DNA of 64,000 nt, taken from contig CP019636.1 in assembly GCA_002163975.1 (NCBI GenBank), positions 6,575,501 through 6,639,500 on the forward strand, given 5' to 3'. Under the pieces are notes generated by a model, which saw nothing but the letters and a program-made list of their open reading frames with translations, did no database searches and was not told where the DNA came from. Position 1 is the first letter of the stretch. Every line of letters starts with the position of its first letter. This DNA is from Nostocales cyanobacterium HT-58-2 (lineage in GTDB: Bacteria > Cyanobacteriota > Cyanobacteriia > Cyanobacteriales > Nostocaceae). Positions 42,288 through 52,748 of the stretch are shown piece after piece. Made by a program: the position numbers and the translations under genes.

Positions 42288-45200
42288 ATGCTGCCAGAAC
42301 AACAACAGCGCATTTTGGGTTACTTCATTGAGGAAGCAAAAGACCACCTGAACACGATTGAGCAGGGGTTGCTGAATCTCCAGAGTATCCTTGACGACCC
42401 AGAAATGATTAACGAAATTTTCCGGGCGGCTCATTCCATTAAAGGAGGAGCAGCAATGCTGGGTTTGAGTAGCATTCAGCATACTGCTCACCGATTGGAA
42501 GACTGTTTCAAAGTTCTTAAAGAGCATCCAATCAAAGTTGACCAAAAGTTAGAATCTTTGTTCCTCGGTGTCTCTGATACCTTAAAAGCTCTGTTAGAGC
42601 ATTTACAGGAACCTGTTGGACTGACTGCAGAAACGGCAGATACTTTAATGTCAGAGACGGAGCCAGTCTTCAGATGGTTGCACGAACATTTGGAGTTTCT
42701 TGTGCATCAATGTAGAGATGAGGTCATAAAGACGACAACTTTTTTACCTGAAGCTTCTTCTACAATGTCACTACGACCAGCAGTCAAAGAAAGTGTGAGT
42801 TGGCAGAACCTGCAAAGTCTGCAATTTCAGGTTATTCGGACACTGCGGGAAATGTTACAACTGTTCAAACAAACCGCAACGCCCGAAACTCGGCAAAAGC
42901 TGCGCGAATGCTGTTATCAGTTAGCTGAACTCGGTGAAGAATTAAATTGGTCTAACTGGTATCGTTTATGTCGAACAGCAGCAAGTGCAATCATTGCACC
43001 CGAAAACTCTTATCTGACTTTAGCAAAAATCGTCATTACAGACATTAAACAAGCTTTGGAATTAGTAACAGTAGGTAAAGAACATGAAATTACAATTAGT
43101 CAGCAACTGCAAGCACTGAGCAGGGTAGAAGAAGAAATTGAACTCTTGGAAATCCCTCTTGATTTGGTAGCCCGGTTGCAAGATTCTCCAACAGAAACAT
43201 TAGAATTCTCAAAGCAAATGACATCTTCAAGAGATGCTGCTTCTACAGAGGTTTTGAACATAGCTCTGCAAGACAAAATTACTAGTTTATCTGAGCTATC
43301 TAAGCAATTGAATAATAATTTAGATGCATCTTTAACTTATGACAATACAGACACCAAGAGCCCAGAAGTAGGAGCAGCCGAGTTAAATACCCTAGCTGAT
43401 TTGTTTGAAGGTGAAAGTTCCGACTTACATAGAACATGGGATAAAGAAGAAATATTAGACATCAATACTGAAAATAAATTAGGAAGAGATTTAAGCAGCA
43501 AAAACTCCAATAATACAGAAAGAGAATTTGAATTTTTTTTAGAAAAAGAAAATACTCATGATAATCACCAATCAATAAAAAGCCAAGAGGAATTAACGCT
43601 TTTACAGTTATTTGGTAACTCTTTAGAAGAAAATTTAGAGTCGAGAAATCAGGAAAATACTAACTTATCTAGAGATTTCAGTAGCGAAAAAACAGTTTTA
43701 CTAGACAATATAACAACAGAAGAAGTTACACAAATCAACTCTGACTCTCTAAGTAATACCAGCAAAAAAATACAAGATGAGGTGAGCAATTTATTAGAAC
43801 TGATAGAAAATGACAACGAACCATTACCAATAGACGAAATAAATCACATACAAATAGAAACTATTTCCAATATTGAGCTATCCAACAATCAAGAAGCTAC
43901 CTTTGATAATTTCTTCTCAAAAACTCAAAATGCAGAAACTGTAGAAAAAATAACTTCTGGTAATCATATAGAAATAAACATTACCTCTCCTAATAATAAA
44001 ATCTTGACTTTAGAGGAGCTATTTGCTGAAGAGGATAGTAGCATAGCCCTATCTGAAACCAAGTCAACCTCTACTGATTTGTTCACTACACTGCCTGAAA
44101 CAGACGATTTCAGCAACTTCTGGAATACTGAAATCGAGCACAGAGAAAGAAATGAATTCTACCCTGTTTTTGAGCAAGATCCAGCCAGAGAGTTGGAAGA
44201 AAGTTTGTTAGCTGCGGCTGAGGAACTTTTTGGTGATATTGAGCATAGCCTAACCTCCAACTCATCAGGTTTAAACTTGGAAGATTTGGATCTCAATGAC
44301 CAGACAGATGAACAGCAGTTCGATTTGATATTTTCATCGGAATCTGATGAGAATTTGTTTGAGGATTCGAGATCAACACATCCCAAATCTTTATCTTCTA
44401 TCGAGACTGGTATAGATACTCAAAATTCAGGTTACAAGAGGGCGATATCTCTTACAGAAATAAGTGGCTTCTCGCAACAGCCTGAAGCTCTAGAATTGAC
44501 TCCAGAATTTACCACATCGCCATCAGAAACTTTACAAGTGGATTTAACACAACTGTCTGTTGAACTTGATATAGATTTTGTTGAAGTAGAGAATGAACAT
44601 ACTCTAGCATTTGAAGAAACATCAATAGTTAGCTCCAACGATATCAATATTTTTGACAGTATAGAAAATCCTTTAGTAGAAGAACCTCTGGATTTTCTTA
44701 GTAGTGTGTTATTCACAAGACCTCCTGAAGGAATTAGCTTTACACTTACACCTGAGTCTTTAGATGAGATAGACATAAAAACTTTAGACATTGAAGCAGA
44801 GAATATATCAGTAGCTGATGATATTGATTTGGCAGATATAACAGTTATAGACATCAAAGCAGAAACAAGTCTGTCAATAGATTTGGAAGATTTCGATTTT
44901 ACAGACACAGGGAATGAACAAAATCTATCAGATGAATTGGAGGATTTATCTGAAGATGAGCAGACGCTTGAATCTTCTCAAACAGATAATTTATCAGAGC
45001 TTTTGGCAGAGTTAGAAATAGAAGCATTTGTCTCAACAACTATAGAAACGACACAAGAGGAAGTTGCACAAGAAAGTTATTCTTCCTTAAATGAGGAGTT
45101 TGCCGAGTTAGATAAATTACTAGATCAAGAAGTTGTCTCAGAAGTCAGTTCTGCTCAGACAAAATTGTTGAATGCGTTGCCAAACCAAGTGTCATTAGAT

Positions 45201-47228
45201 GCTGCTACAGGGAATATTGATGTTCGCTGTCAAGAAGTGGAGGAGATGGCTAGGGGAGAGATTTCTCTGCGTTCTTCTGTCTCTCGCGCTCCAAAATTTG
45301 AACAATTGATGAAAGTTCCTGTTAAGCATCTGGATGACCTGAGCAATTTGGTTGGAGAGTTAGTCGTTAATCGCAACACTCTAGAACAAGATCAAGAACG
45401 TCTGCGACAGTTTCTAGATAACTTGTTGCATCAGGTGCAGCAGTTGAATGATGTCGGAGCTAGGATGCAGGAATTGTACGAGCGATCGCTCTTAGAAACA
45501 TCTCTGTTAGCCAGCCGTAGAAATCACAGTTCTAGCCATAGCAGCAAAGACACGGACAGGGGTTTTACGGAATTGGAAATGGACCGATTTACGCCTTTTC
45601 ATACCCTGTCTCAGGAAATCATTGAACTTATTGTACGGGTGCGTGAGGCAGCAAGTGACATTGATTTTGTGACTGAAGAAACCGAGAGGGTCGCACGGCA
45701 GTTTCGTCAGGTGACTAACCAGCTACAAGAAGGGATAATGCGATCGCGCATGGAGCCTTTTGCTGATGTCACCACTCCTTTGGAGCGAGGGGTGCGCGAA
45801 AGCGCTATCAAGTGCGGTAAACAAGCGCAACTTGTTATCGAAGGTCGAGAGACCTTGGTAGATAAAGTGATTTTGGAACATCTCAAAAACCCGCTGACTC
45901 ATTTACTGAACAATGCAATTGCTCACGGTATCGAAACACCAGAAGTGCGAGAAGCTGTTGGTAAGCCACCAGTGGGAGTCATTACTGTCTGTGCTTTCCA
46001 CCAAGGTAATCAAACAGTCATCTCTGTAACTGATGATGGCGCAGGTATTGATACCGAAGGGGTGAAAGCAAAGGCAATGAAAATTGGCATGATGACGCCA
46101 GAACAAGCAAAGTCCTTATCTCACCATGATGTTTATGATTTGCTCTTCCAACCAGGTTTTAGTACTAAAGAAAAAGAAGATGAATTGGCAGGTCGTGGTG
46201 TTGGTTTAGATGTTGTTCGCACCAGAATCAGTGAAATGCGAGGGACAATTAATATTGATTCTACTGTAGGACAGGGAACGACCTTCACCATTCGTCTACC
46301 GCTAACCCTAAGTATTTGCAAAGCTTTGTGTTGTGTATCCGATAAAGCCCGCATTGCTTTCCCTATGGACGGTGTGGAAGATACCTTAGATATTCCTGTA
46401 AAAAATATACAGCAGGGTCCGGATGGGCAAAAATACATTTCTTGGCGTGATACACTGCTGCCATTCCGACCGCTGAAAGAAATCTTAACTTTCAATCGTC
46501 AACTCAGTCGAGGTAATGTTTATGGTGGAAATCGCGACGATGATATGATTTCTGTGGTCGTTGTGCGATCGGCAAATGTCTTCATTGCCCTACAAGTAGA
46601 CCAGGTGCTGAACGAGCAAGAAATCTTTATTAAGCAATTTGAAGGACCTGCTCCTAAACCCATTGGTGTTGCTGGTGCTACTGTGTTAGGCGATGGTCGC
46701 ATTATGCCTATTGCTGATGTGCTAGAAATTATTGACATCTTCCAAGGACGAAGCTTAAAACAGCGTCATGTCACTCTCTGGGCGCAGACGGATACTCCAG
46801 TTGAGCAAGAAACGACTGCTGTTAAGATTGACCCCACAGTGCTGATTGTGGATGACTCAATTACAGTTAGGGAATTGCTTTCACTGACATTTAACAAAGC
46901 AGGTTATCGAGTCGAACAGGCACGTGATGGTCAGGAAGCCTGGGATAAACTGCGTTCCGGTCTACCTTGTGATATTGTCTTTTGCGATATTGAGATGCCT
47001 CGCTGTGATGGTTTGGAATTGCTTGCTCGTATCCAGAAAGACTCTACCCTCAATCATTTGCCCATTGCCATGCTGACCTCACGGGGTGCAGACAAGCACA
47101 GACAAATGGCAATTCAACTAGGTGCAAGTGGTTACTTCACCAAACCATATCTCGAAGAAGCTTTACTCGAAGCGGCATCGCGGATGCTCAAAGGTGAGAA
47201 ACTTGTCCACACTAATAGTAGTCCCTAA
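42288..47228 (+). CDS. hmpE: Hybrid CheA histidine kinase HmpE
   Basis: 1646 residues. An Hpt domain with FRAAHSIKGGAAMLGLSS lies near residue 45. A second helical region runs to ~330, then ~650 residues of acidic low-complexity linker. From ~1000 comes the dimerisation helix (KVPVKHLDDLSNLVGELVVNR), the ATPase domain with EHLKNPLTHLLNNAIAHGIE, DDGAGID and GRGVGLDVV, a CheW-like domain, and a C-terminal receiver PTVLIVDDSITVRELLSLTF with Asp in DIVFCDIEMPRCDG. It phosphorylates its own receiver and HmpB. It ends the hmp operon. Confidence 0.93.
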   Translation: MLPEQQQRILGYFIEEAKDHLNTIEQGLLNLQSILDDPEMINEIFRAAHSIKGGAAMLGLSSIQHTAHRLEDCFKVLKEHPIKVDQKLESLFLGVSDTLKALLEHLQEPVGLTAETADTLMSETEPVFRWLHEHLEFLVHQCRDEVIKTTTFLPEASSTMSLRPAVKESVSWQNLQSLQFQVIRTLREMLQLFKQTATPETRQKLRECCYQLAELGEELNWSNWYRLCRTAASAIIAPENSYLTLAKIVITDIKQALELVTVGKEHEITISQQLQALSRVEEEIELLEIPLDLVARLQDSPTETLEFSKQMTSSRDAASTEVLNIALQDKITSLSELSKQLNNNLDASLTYDNTDTKSPEVGAAELNTLADLFEGESSDLHRTWDKEEILDINTENKLGRDLSSKNSNNTEREFEFFLEKENTHDNHQSIKSQEELTLLQLFGNSLEENLESRNQENTNLSRDFSSEKTVLLDNITTEEVTQINSDSLSNTSKKIQDEVSNLLELIENDNEPLPIDEINHIQIETISNIELSNNQEATFDNFFSKTQNAETVEKITSGNHIEINITSPNNKILTLEELFAEEDSSIALSETKSTSTDLFTTLPETDDFSNFWNTEIEHRERNEFYPVFEQDPARELEESLLAAAEELFGDIEHSLTSNSSGLNLEDLDLNDQTDEQQFDLIFSSESDENLFEDSRSTHPKSLSSIETGIDTQNSGYKRAISLTEISGFSQQPEALELTPEFTTSPSETLQVDLTQLSVELDIDFVEVENEHTLAFEETSIVSSNDINIFDSIENPLVEEPLDFLSSVLFTRPPEGISFTLTPESLDEIDIKTLDIEAENISVADDIDLADITVIDIKAETSLSIDLEDFDFTDTGNEQNLSDELEDLSEDEQTLESSQTDNLSELLAELEIEAFVSTTIETTQEEVAQESYSSLNEEFAELDKLLDQEVVSEVSSAQTKLLNALPNQVSLDAATGNIDVRCQEVEEMARGEISLRSSVSRAPKFEQLMKVPVKHLDDLSNLVGELVVNRNTLEQDQERLRQFLDNLLHQVQQLNDVGARMQELYERSLLETSLLASRRNHSSSHSSKDTDRGFTELEMDRFTPFHTLSQEIIELIVRVREAASDIDFVTEETERVARQFRQVTNQLQEGIMRSRMEPFADVTTPLERGVRESAIKCGKQAQLVIEGRETLVDKVILEHLKNPLTHLLNNAIAHGIETPEVREAVGKPPVGVITVCAFHQGNQTVISVTDDGAGIDTEGVKAKAMKIGMMTPEQAKSLSHHDVYDLLFQPGFSTKEKEDELAGRGVGLDVVRTRISEMRGTINIDSTVGQGTTFTIRLPLTLSICKALCCVSDKARIAFPMDGVEDTLDIPVKNIQQGPDGQKYISWRDTLLPFRPLKEILTFNRQLSRGNVYGGNRDDDMISVVVVRSANVFIALQVDQVLNEQEIFIKQFEGPAPKPIGVAGATVLGDGRIMPIADVLEIIDIFQGRSLKQRHVTLWAQTDTPVEQETTAVKIDPTVLIVDDSITVRELLSLTFNKAGYRVEQARDGQEAWDKLRSGLPCDIVFCDIEMPRCDGLELLARIQKDSTLNHLPIAMLTSRGADKHRQMAIQLGASGYFTKPYLEEALLEAASRMLKGEKLVHTNSSP

Positions 47229-47360
47229 AAATTGAGAGTCATCCTATTGTATGAACTGAGTGACAGCGATTTGGCGTGCTAGCGTTAGCTAATACGCTTT
47301 AGTAGCAACTATTATATGTAATTGGATATAAAAATAAGGCGTTGAGCCTTTGTCAAAGGA

Positions 47361-47672
47361 TTACTTCTCTAAAAAGTTGGTTACTTTGAAATTTGATGTT
47401 CCTTCCCAGCAGTGGTTTAAAAATGCACTGACTCGAGCATCAGGCGAATCAGTGGATTCTCTAGATGCATTAAACTGTACTGCTGTCACAATATACTCAA
47501 AAATAATCACAAACTGTTTCTTAGGTGACATTCTTTCCACGACTATTGTCTCTCCTGTCTGTGGAATTTGAGGTAAATCCACAACAAAAGTCTCAATCTT
47601 TGGTTTGTCTAGTGGATTCTTGAAATTGAAGTATTTACAGTAAACGAGTATTTTCACTACAAAACCCACCAA
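47361..47672 (-). CDS. Hypothetical protein, small
   Basis: 103 codons opposite the end of the hmp operon. The segment KIETFVVDLPQIPQTGETIV has an ordered look, and the last third is plausible coding. An overlapping frame on the + strand is less convincing. No ribosome-binding site is clear and I recognise no family, so it could be a remnant. Confidence 0.35.
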   Translation of the reverse strand: MVGFVVKILVYCKYFNFKNPLDKPKIETFVVDLPQIPQTGETIVVERMSPKKQFVIIFEYIVTAVQFNASRESTDSPDARVSAFLNHCWEGTSNFKVTNFLEK

Positions 47673-48047
47673 TAACTGTATAAATTATCAAAATCAAAAC
47701 TGTAGTTAGGCGTAGAAGCAACTCTATCAACAAATTCCAAGTTTTAGTAGTGCTGGAGCCAAACTGCTTATTAAGTTTAGAATTTTGACCGACTCAGTGA
47801 TGGGTCTGAATATACATTCTATGAAATAGCCAATTATCACCTATAAATACAAATTTCAATCATTTGATTGAATTTGGCTTTCGTTAAAAAAATTCCCGTT
47901 ATTTCGCTATATATTTTGCCAAAAATCTCCTCAGAAATAGGTCACAATCAAACATGAAAGGATTTCCCATATCGAGGAGAATGTCACGAATTTATTCTAT
48001 AAAAGGTATTTTGTCTTCAACCTCAGTTACCTAAAACCTGAGAGAAT
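47673..48047. other. AT-rich spacer before the TnpB element
   Basis: I see no gene or RNA. The sequence becomes element-like at 48039, where GAGAGAATG precedes the first hairpin of the tnpB element. Confidence 0.4.
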
Positions 48048-48090
48048 GCTCCCGCCACACCGGAACGGTGTGGCGGCGAGATGAATCGAA

Positions 48091-48163
48091 GGCTAAAAAC
48101 GAAACACCCCTTAACTAAATCAAGCCGTAGGTTTGACAAGGCAAGGGGTAGTTGAGTTTTTAG
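48091..48163 (+). promoter_or_regulatory. Inverted-repeat leader upstream of tnpB
   Basis: GCTAAAAAC pairs with GTTTTTAGC (outer) and ACCCCTT with AAGGGGT (inner). The structure ends 42 bases before the tnpB ATG and may shape its transcription or translation. Confidence 0.4.
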
Positions 48164-48205
48164 CAATCTCTATGCTACTGTTACGCTATAAAGTTGAGTA
48201 TAAGA

Positions 48206-49465
48206 ATGCTAGTACTTGAGGCAAAACTGGAAGGAGCAAACGAGCAGTATGGAAAGCTAGATGAAGCTATCCGTACTGCTCGTTTTGTTCGCAATAGTTG
48301 CCTAAGATACTGGATGGACAACAAGAGCATTGACAAGTACGATTTGAGCGCATATTGTGCCGTACTTGCCAAAGAGTTCGAGTTTGCCAAGAACCTCAAT
48401 TCTATGGCTCGTCAGGCTAGTGCAGAAAGAGCGTGGTCTGCCATTGCTCGCTTCTACGACAACTGCAAAAAGAATAAGCCTGGGAAGAAAGGGTATCCAC
48501 GTTTCAAGAAAGAACAAACACATGGCTCTGTGGAATACAAGACCACTGGATGGAAGCTTTCTGAAGACAGGAGATATGTTACTTTCACCGACGGGTTTGA
48601 AGCGGGAACCTTCAAGATGTGGGGAACCCGCGATTTGCATTTCTATCGACTAAAGCAGATTAAGCGGGTGCGGGTTGTACGTCGTGCAGATGGATACTAC
48701 GTTCAATTCTGCGTTGACCAAGAACGCTTGGAGAAGCGTGAGCCAACACTGAAAACTGTTGGCATTGATGTGGGATTAAACCACTTCTACACCGACTCTG
48801 ATGGGCAGATTGTTGCAAATCCACGTCATCTCCGTAAGTCCGAAAAGTCTTTGAAGCGTCTGCAACGTCGCTTATCCAAGACGAAAAAAGGCTCTAAGAA
48901 TAGAGCCAAGTTTAGAAACAAGCTTGCTCGCAAGCACCTCAAGGTAAGTCGCCAGCGTAAAGATTTTGCCATTAAGACGGCAAGATGCGTAGTGATGTCT
49001 AACGACCTCGTGGCGTATGAGGACTTGAAGGTGCGGAATATGGTGAGCCAGCGCGTTGGGCGGGTTCCCCGACTTGAGGCGACTGGCGAACCCGTAAGGG
49101 TAAGGAATCGACGCCTTGCCAAATCGATATCTGATGCTGCGTGGACTCAGTTCCGAGAATGGGTTGAGTACTATGGGAAGGTATTTGGTGTGGTTACAGT
49201 TGCTGTACCGCCTCACTACACTTCCCAGAACTGCTCTAACTGCGGGAAAACTGTCAAGAAAAGCCTTAGTACAAGGACGCACAATTGTCCTCACTGTGGA
49301 CATATTCAAGACAGAGATCATAATGCAGCACGAAATATATTAGAAAAGGCACTACGTACGGCGGGTCACGTCGGAACTAACGCCTCTGGAGAGAACGACC
49401 TCTGCTTGGATGGGGAAACTCCTCCAAGTAAGTCGGCTCGTGGAAAGAGGAACTCCAAGAAGTGA
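48206..49465 (+). CDS. tnpB: RNA-guided endonuclease TnpB
   Basis: 419 residues from the ATG at 48206 (a TTG at 48194 adds four). RuvC-type residues are Asp in GIDVGLNHF (~186), Glu in VAYEDLKVRNM (~271) and Asp in DRDHNAARN (~369). The zinc ribbon CSNCG..CPHCG lies just before the last one. TnpB uses the transcript of its element's right end as a guide to cut the donor site. All catalytic residues are kept, so it looks active. It lies in the element between hmpE and ccsB. Confidence 0.9.
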   Translation: MLVLEAKLEGANEQYGKLDEAIRTARFVRNSCLRYWMDNKSIDKYDLSAYCAVLAKEFEFAKNLNSMARQASAERAWSAIARFYDNCKKNKPGKKGYPRFKKEQTHGSVEYKTTGWKLSEDRRYVTFTDGFEAGTFKMWGTRDLHFYRLKQIKRVRVVRRADGYYVQFCVDQERLEKREPTLKTVGIDVGLNHFYTDSDGQIVANPRHLRKSEKSLKRLQRRLSKTKKGSKNRAKFRNKLARKHLKVSRQRKDFAIKTARCVVMSNDLVAYEDLKVRNMVSQRVGRVPRLEATGEPVRVRNRRLAKSISDAAWTQFREWVEYYGKVFGVVTVAVPPHYTSQNCSNCGKTVKKSLSTRTHNCPHCGHIQDRDHNAARNILEKALRTAGHVGTNASGENDLCLDGETPPSKSARGKRNSKK

Positions 49466-49526
49466 TTCTTGGAATCTCCCGCTACACGCCGCTTGCGGTT
49501 AGCGGCGAGAGAATGTCAATGAACTG

Positions 49527-49550
49527 CCCCTCTTAACAACTCAAGAGGGG
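49527..49550. terminator. Hairpin between tnpB element and ccsB
   Basis: CCCCTCTT pairs with AAGAGGGG around AACAACTC. It lies between the convergent tnpB and ccsB genes, 17 bases past the ccsB stop, and probably ends both transcripts. The right edge of the element is a dozen bases before it. Confidence 0.55.
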
Positions 49551-49567
49551 GTCAGAAGTTGATGTTC

Positions 49568-50614
49568 TTAAAAAAACCAACCGTAAGAGTGTAAACCTTT
49601 ACCTAACAAATTAACCCCCAGGTAGCAAATCCAGACAACAACAAAGCCACTAGCAGCTAAAATTGCAGGACGACGCCCTTGCCAACCACGAGTGATGCGG
49701 GCGTGAAGATAAGCAGCAAAGACTAACCAGGTGATCAGTGCCCAAGTTTCCTTGGGGTCCCAACTCCAGTAAGAGCCCCAGGCTTCGTTCGCCCAAACAG
49801 CACCAGCAATGATACCAATGGTTAGTAGGGGAAATCCCAACCCGATGATACGATAGCTGATATTGTCTAGAATTTCCGCCAAGCTCAGACGTTGGAGTGA
49901 AAGAGATTCTGCTGTTGCTACAGCTTGAGACTGGGATACAGTGACGACATCCAAAACAGCAGTTTTGCCGTTACTGTTGCTTTCTACACGAGTGACCCCG
50001 TTATTATCAGCAGCAACTGCTTGTGTGGAAGAAACTGATTCACCCACTTTGTGCAAGCGATAGCCATTAGTACGATATCCTCCAGTCCCAAGAGAACTCC
50101 CTTGTAATTGGATATCTTGACCACGTGTGACAACGAGGAAGGCGATCGCCAAGAGCGAACCCACCATCAAAGCTGCATAACTCAACATCATCACGCTAAC
50201 ATGCATCATCAGCCAATTGGATTTGAGTGCAGGTACCAAGGGTTCTGCAACTTGCATTTCTGATGGTAGGGTGAGGGTGGCAAAAGCAGTAATACCCATA
50301 GCAACAGGTGCTGTCGCTACTCCCACTAGGCGGCTACGGCTCGTATTTTCGGCGACCAGATGGATAGTTGTCATTCCCCAAGCTAAGAAGAATAGGGATT
50401 CATATAAATTACTCAGAGGAAAATACCCAGCCTCCAGCCATCTTGCTCCAAGTAGGGTAGCTATGCACAAATTTGCGATCGCCATGCCCGCTGTCCCTAC
50501 AGCAGTTACTGGCAAATTTGGAAAAGCCGCCCCACCCCAATACACCAGCATCGTGACAAATAGAATCGCAAATGAGGCGTTGTCTAGCCAGTTCTGGAGT
50601 GCAACCAGATTCAT
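49568..50614 (-). CDS. ccsB: c-type cytochrome biogenesis protein CcsB (plastid CcsA type)
   Basis: About 348 residues from MNLVALQNWLDNAS; six upstream codons also fit. It is a polytopic membrane protein of the system II haem-attachment complex. The tryptophan-rich haem motif WGSYWSWDPKETW is near the C-terminus, with flanking His residues in HLVAENTSRSR, MMHVSVMMLSYA and FAAYLHARIT. With CcsA/ResB partners it exports haem and ligates it to apocytochromes such as cytochrome f and c6 in the thylakoid lumen. Nomenclature differs: plastids call it ccsA. Confidence 0.92.
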   Translation of the reverse strand: MNLVALQNWLDNASFAILFVTMLVYWGGAAFPNLPVTAVGTAGMAIANLCIATLLGARWLEAGYFPLSNLYESLFFLAWGMTTIHLVAENTSRSRLVGVATAPVAMGITAFATLTLPSEMQVAEPLVPALKSNWLMMHVSVMMLSYAALMVGSLLAIAFLVVTRGQDIQLQGSSLGTGGYRTNGYRLHKVGESVSSTQAVAADNNGVTRVESNSNGKTAVLDVVTVSQSQAVATAESLSLQRLSLAEILDNISYRIIGLGFPLLTIGIIAGAVWANEAWGSYWSWDPKETWALITWLVFAAYLHARITRGWQGRRPAILAASGFVVVWICYLGVNLLGKGLHSYGWFF

Positions 50615-50742
50615 AATTAACTTTATCTCCAATCTATATAGTATATATTCCGATTGTTATGATCCTATCTTTTTTAAGGAGAACAAAAACCTTAAATGAT
50701 GAATAATCAATGCTAAAAATTCCATTGCTGATGATTCATCAT

Positions 50743-52440
50743 TTATTTTGCTGCACTTGGTAAAGGATCTACTTTTCCAGCTTTTTTGAGTGATAGAAAA
50801 ACATCATAACGAGTGCTGCGGCTATCGTTTACAGCAGCTGTTACTCCTACTGAGCGTGTTGCCTCTAACAAAGTTCGTTGATTTGGCAAAAAGATTGGCA
50901 GGGGAAAATATTTAGCCGTACTTTCCACATCCAGGAAAAATTGACCATTTGTGGGATTAGGTTCCCGTGGAACTGTATTTTGGAATAGGCTCGTACTCGC
51001 CAAGGCGTTATTTGGTCTAGGGACTATTCTATCGGTGACAGGCGCTCCCACTGATAAGAAAGCCACATTTTCGTCTAACCAGCCATGAGTCGCTGTCAAA
51101 GTTCCAAATGGTCCCACCCAGTTGACAATAGGTTTACCATCAACTGTCGTGTATCTTATCTGAAACTGGTATTGATTTTTCATGACATCATCCAGTCGTT
51201 TTAGGGCAGCTTCAGCACGAGAGCGATTGCTGGCTTGTACCATGAACACCAATGCTGCACGAAAATTGTCTGATGAACCTTCTTTAGGACTATTTGGAAT
51301 CACAGAGACAGAAAACTCTCCTGCCATCCAACTGAGCAAATCCTCGTCTAAGTTGAGATTTGTAAGAGATTTCACACCATTTTGCAGTTGTTCTGGCATG
51401 AGTGGCGAGTACGGATTTCCTTGGGCACTTGCAACATAATCAGCCCACATCTGCTGTAGGTTCCCGCCAGACAGCATCATCATGGTTTCTGTCGGCAAGC
51501 GGTTTTGCATTTTCCCTGCTTTGTTTTCTACTGCTAGTACGCGCTGACTGTTCGGATTTAGCCAAGAAACCCCTTTTAACCGGATTCCTTCTGACTCCAA
51601 AGTTATTGTTCCTGCTAGACCTTGATTATTTTGAAGTTGAGTCAAAACTTGAGCAGGCAAACGACGGTTTGGAGATGCCGTGGCTATCCTAGCAGAGTAA
51701 GGGATATTCACATAAAATTGGGCAAAGGGTTGGTAATTAGCGATTTTGGGAAAATTCTCTGCAAAACCCGCACTTGTCGCTAGGGACGCTTTACCTTTGT
51801 AGGCATCAATCGTTCGTTCTGTCGCTTTTGGATTATCGGTGATAATTAAAAAACGCTTATCTAGTAAGGCTGCTGACAATTTTTCCCCAGATTGTCCTTC
51901 AGTTTCTTTAATTGCAATATTCTCATAGGTGCGATCAATCCATTTGCCACCTTTAACCGCTTTAGGTTGTGCCAAAATGCTGCTTGCTTTTTCTAGATTT
52001 TTCACTGGCAGAACCATGACTACCGACTGTTCGGGAGGAGTCGCTTCTCCATTGGTAGCAACCGGCTTTGCTACGGGTTTGCTTGCTTTTGGAGCAAGAA
52101 TTGCGATTGTGACTTGATCGCCAACCCAAGGACCAATATCTTTCTGGAAGTCAAAGCCATTATTCGTTAGGAAGCGATCACGCAACTGCACTAAATTTTT
52201 ATCCAGTTCTGCTTGTGTTTCTTTTGTCCCAAACTCTCGCAATTTCTGCCATTGTTCTGGTTCGGTAGTGAGAGAAACTGCAAATAAGGCATCTTGGGGA
52301 ATAATATTTGCACCCAGTAGTAAATCTCTAGAAAATGGCTTTCCCTGAGTTAACAGCCAGTACGCTGCACTTCCCGCACCAATTAATAATCCAGCGGACG
52401 AGAGCGTCAATACCAAAGACGGTTTCTTTCTTTTTCTCAT
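50743..52440 (-). CDS. DUF3352 domain protein
   Basis: About 565 residues from MRKRKKPSLV (nine more upstream). A single N-terminal membrane helix, SLVLTLSSAGLLIGAGSAAYWLL, anchors a large extracytoplasmic part. Family landmarks are IIPQDALFAVSLTTEPEQW, LVQLRDRFLTNNGFDFQKD and IGPWVGDQVTIAILAP. Repeated beta-alpha units and GGNLQQMW follow. The function of DUF3352 is unknown, and it is common in cyanobacteria. The gene is on the same strand as ccsB, 129 bases upstream of it. Confidence 0.85.
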   Translation of the reverse strand: MRKRKKPSLVLTLSSAGLLIGAGSAAYWLLTQGKPFSRDLLLGANIIPQDALFAVSLTTEPEQWQKLREFGTKETQAELDKNLVQLRDRFLTNNGFDFQKDIGPWVGDQVTIAILAPKASKPVAKPVATNGEATPPEQSVVMVLPVKNLEKASSILAQPKAVKGGKWIDRTYENIAIKETEGQSGEKLSAALLDKRFLIITDNPKATERTIDAYKGKASLATSAGFAENFPKIANYQPFAQFYVNIPYSARIATASPNRRLPAQVLTQLQNNQGLAGTITLESEGIRLKGVSWLNPNSQRVLAVENKAGKMQNRLPTETMMMLSGGNLQQMWADYVASAQGNPYSPLMPEQLQNGVKSLTNLNLDEDLLSWMAGEFSVSVIPNSPKEGSSDNFRAALVFMVQASNRSRAEAALKRLDDVMKNQYQFQIRYTTVDGKPIVNWVGPFGTLTATHGWLDENVAFLSVGAPVTDRIVPRPNNALASTSLFQNTVPREPNPTNGQFFLDVESTAKYFPLPIFLPNQRTLLEATRSVGVTAAVNDSRSTRYDVFLSLKKAGKVDPLPSAAK

Positions 52441-52748
52441 CAAACTAGACACAAGGGGCAGTGCCATTGAAACGAATACCTCATACTTGCGGAATCATAA
52501 TTGCTTATTGCCAAAGTTAACCAAAAGGTTCCGTGAGATTTAGGGTGACTTTTGACATTTTTCTCTTGACCCTAGACTCTAACGAACTTTGGTAATTCAC
52601 TCACCATCATTTTCTACGTTTGCTACTACGTCGACTCTTCTAAGATGATGGTTGAAATGTCGCTAAAACTATGGACATTTCCCCAATAGAGCATAGCACA
52701 GACAACCGAAGTACAGTTTGTTTCAAGGTAGGCTAAGATTTCACACTA

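Larger units (their letters stand above)
48048..49515 (+). mobile_element. Solitary tnpB (IS605/IS607-type) element
   Basis: The left end has CCGCCACACCG (48051-48061) pairing with CGGTGTGGCGG (48065-48075). The right end has a similar hairpin, CGCCGC / GCGGCG (49487-49507). Both are framed by CTCCCGCyACAC..GGCGAGA, in the same orientation. GAGAGAATG occurs just before the left hairpin (48039-48047) and at the right edge (49507-49515). Exact cleavage sites are not proven. There is no tnpA, so it depends on a relative or is immobile. The right region should encode the guide (omega) RNA. Confidence 0.7.
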
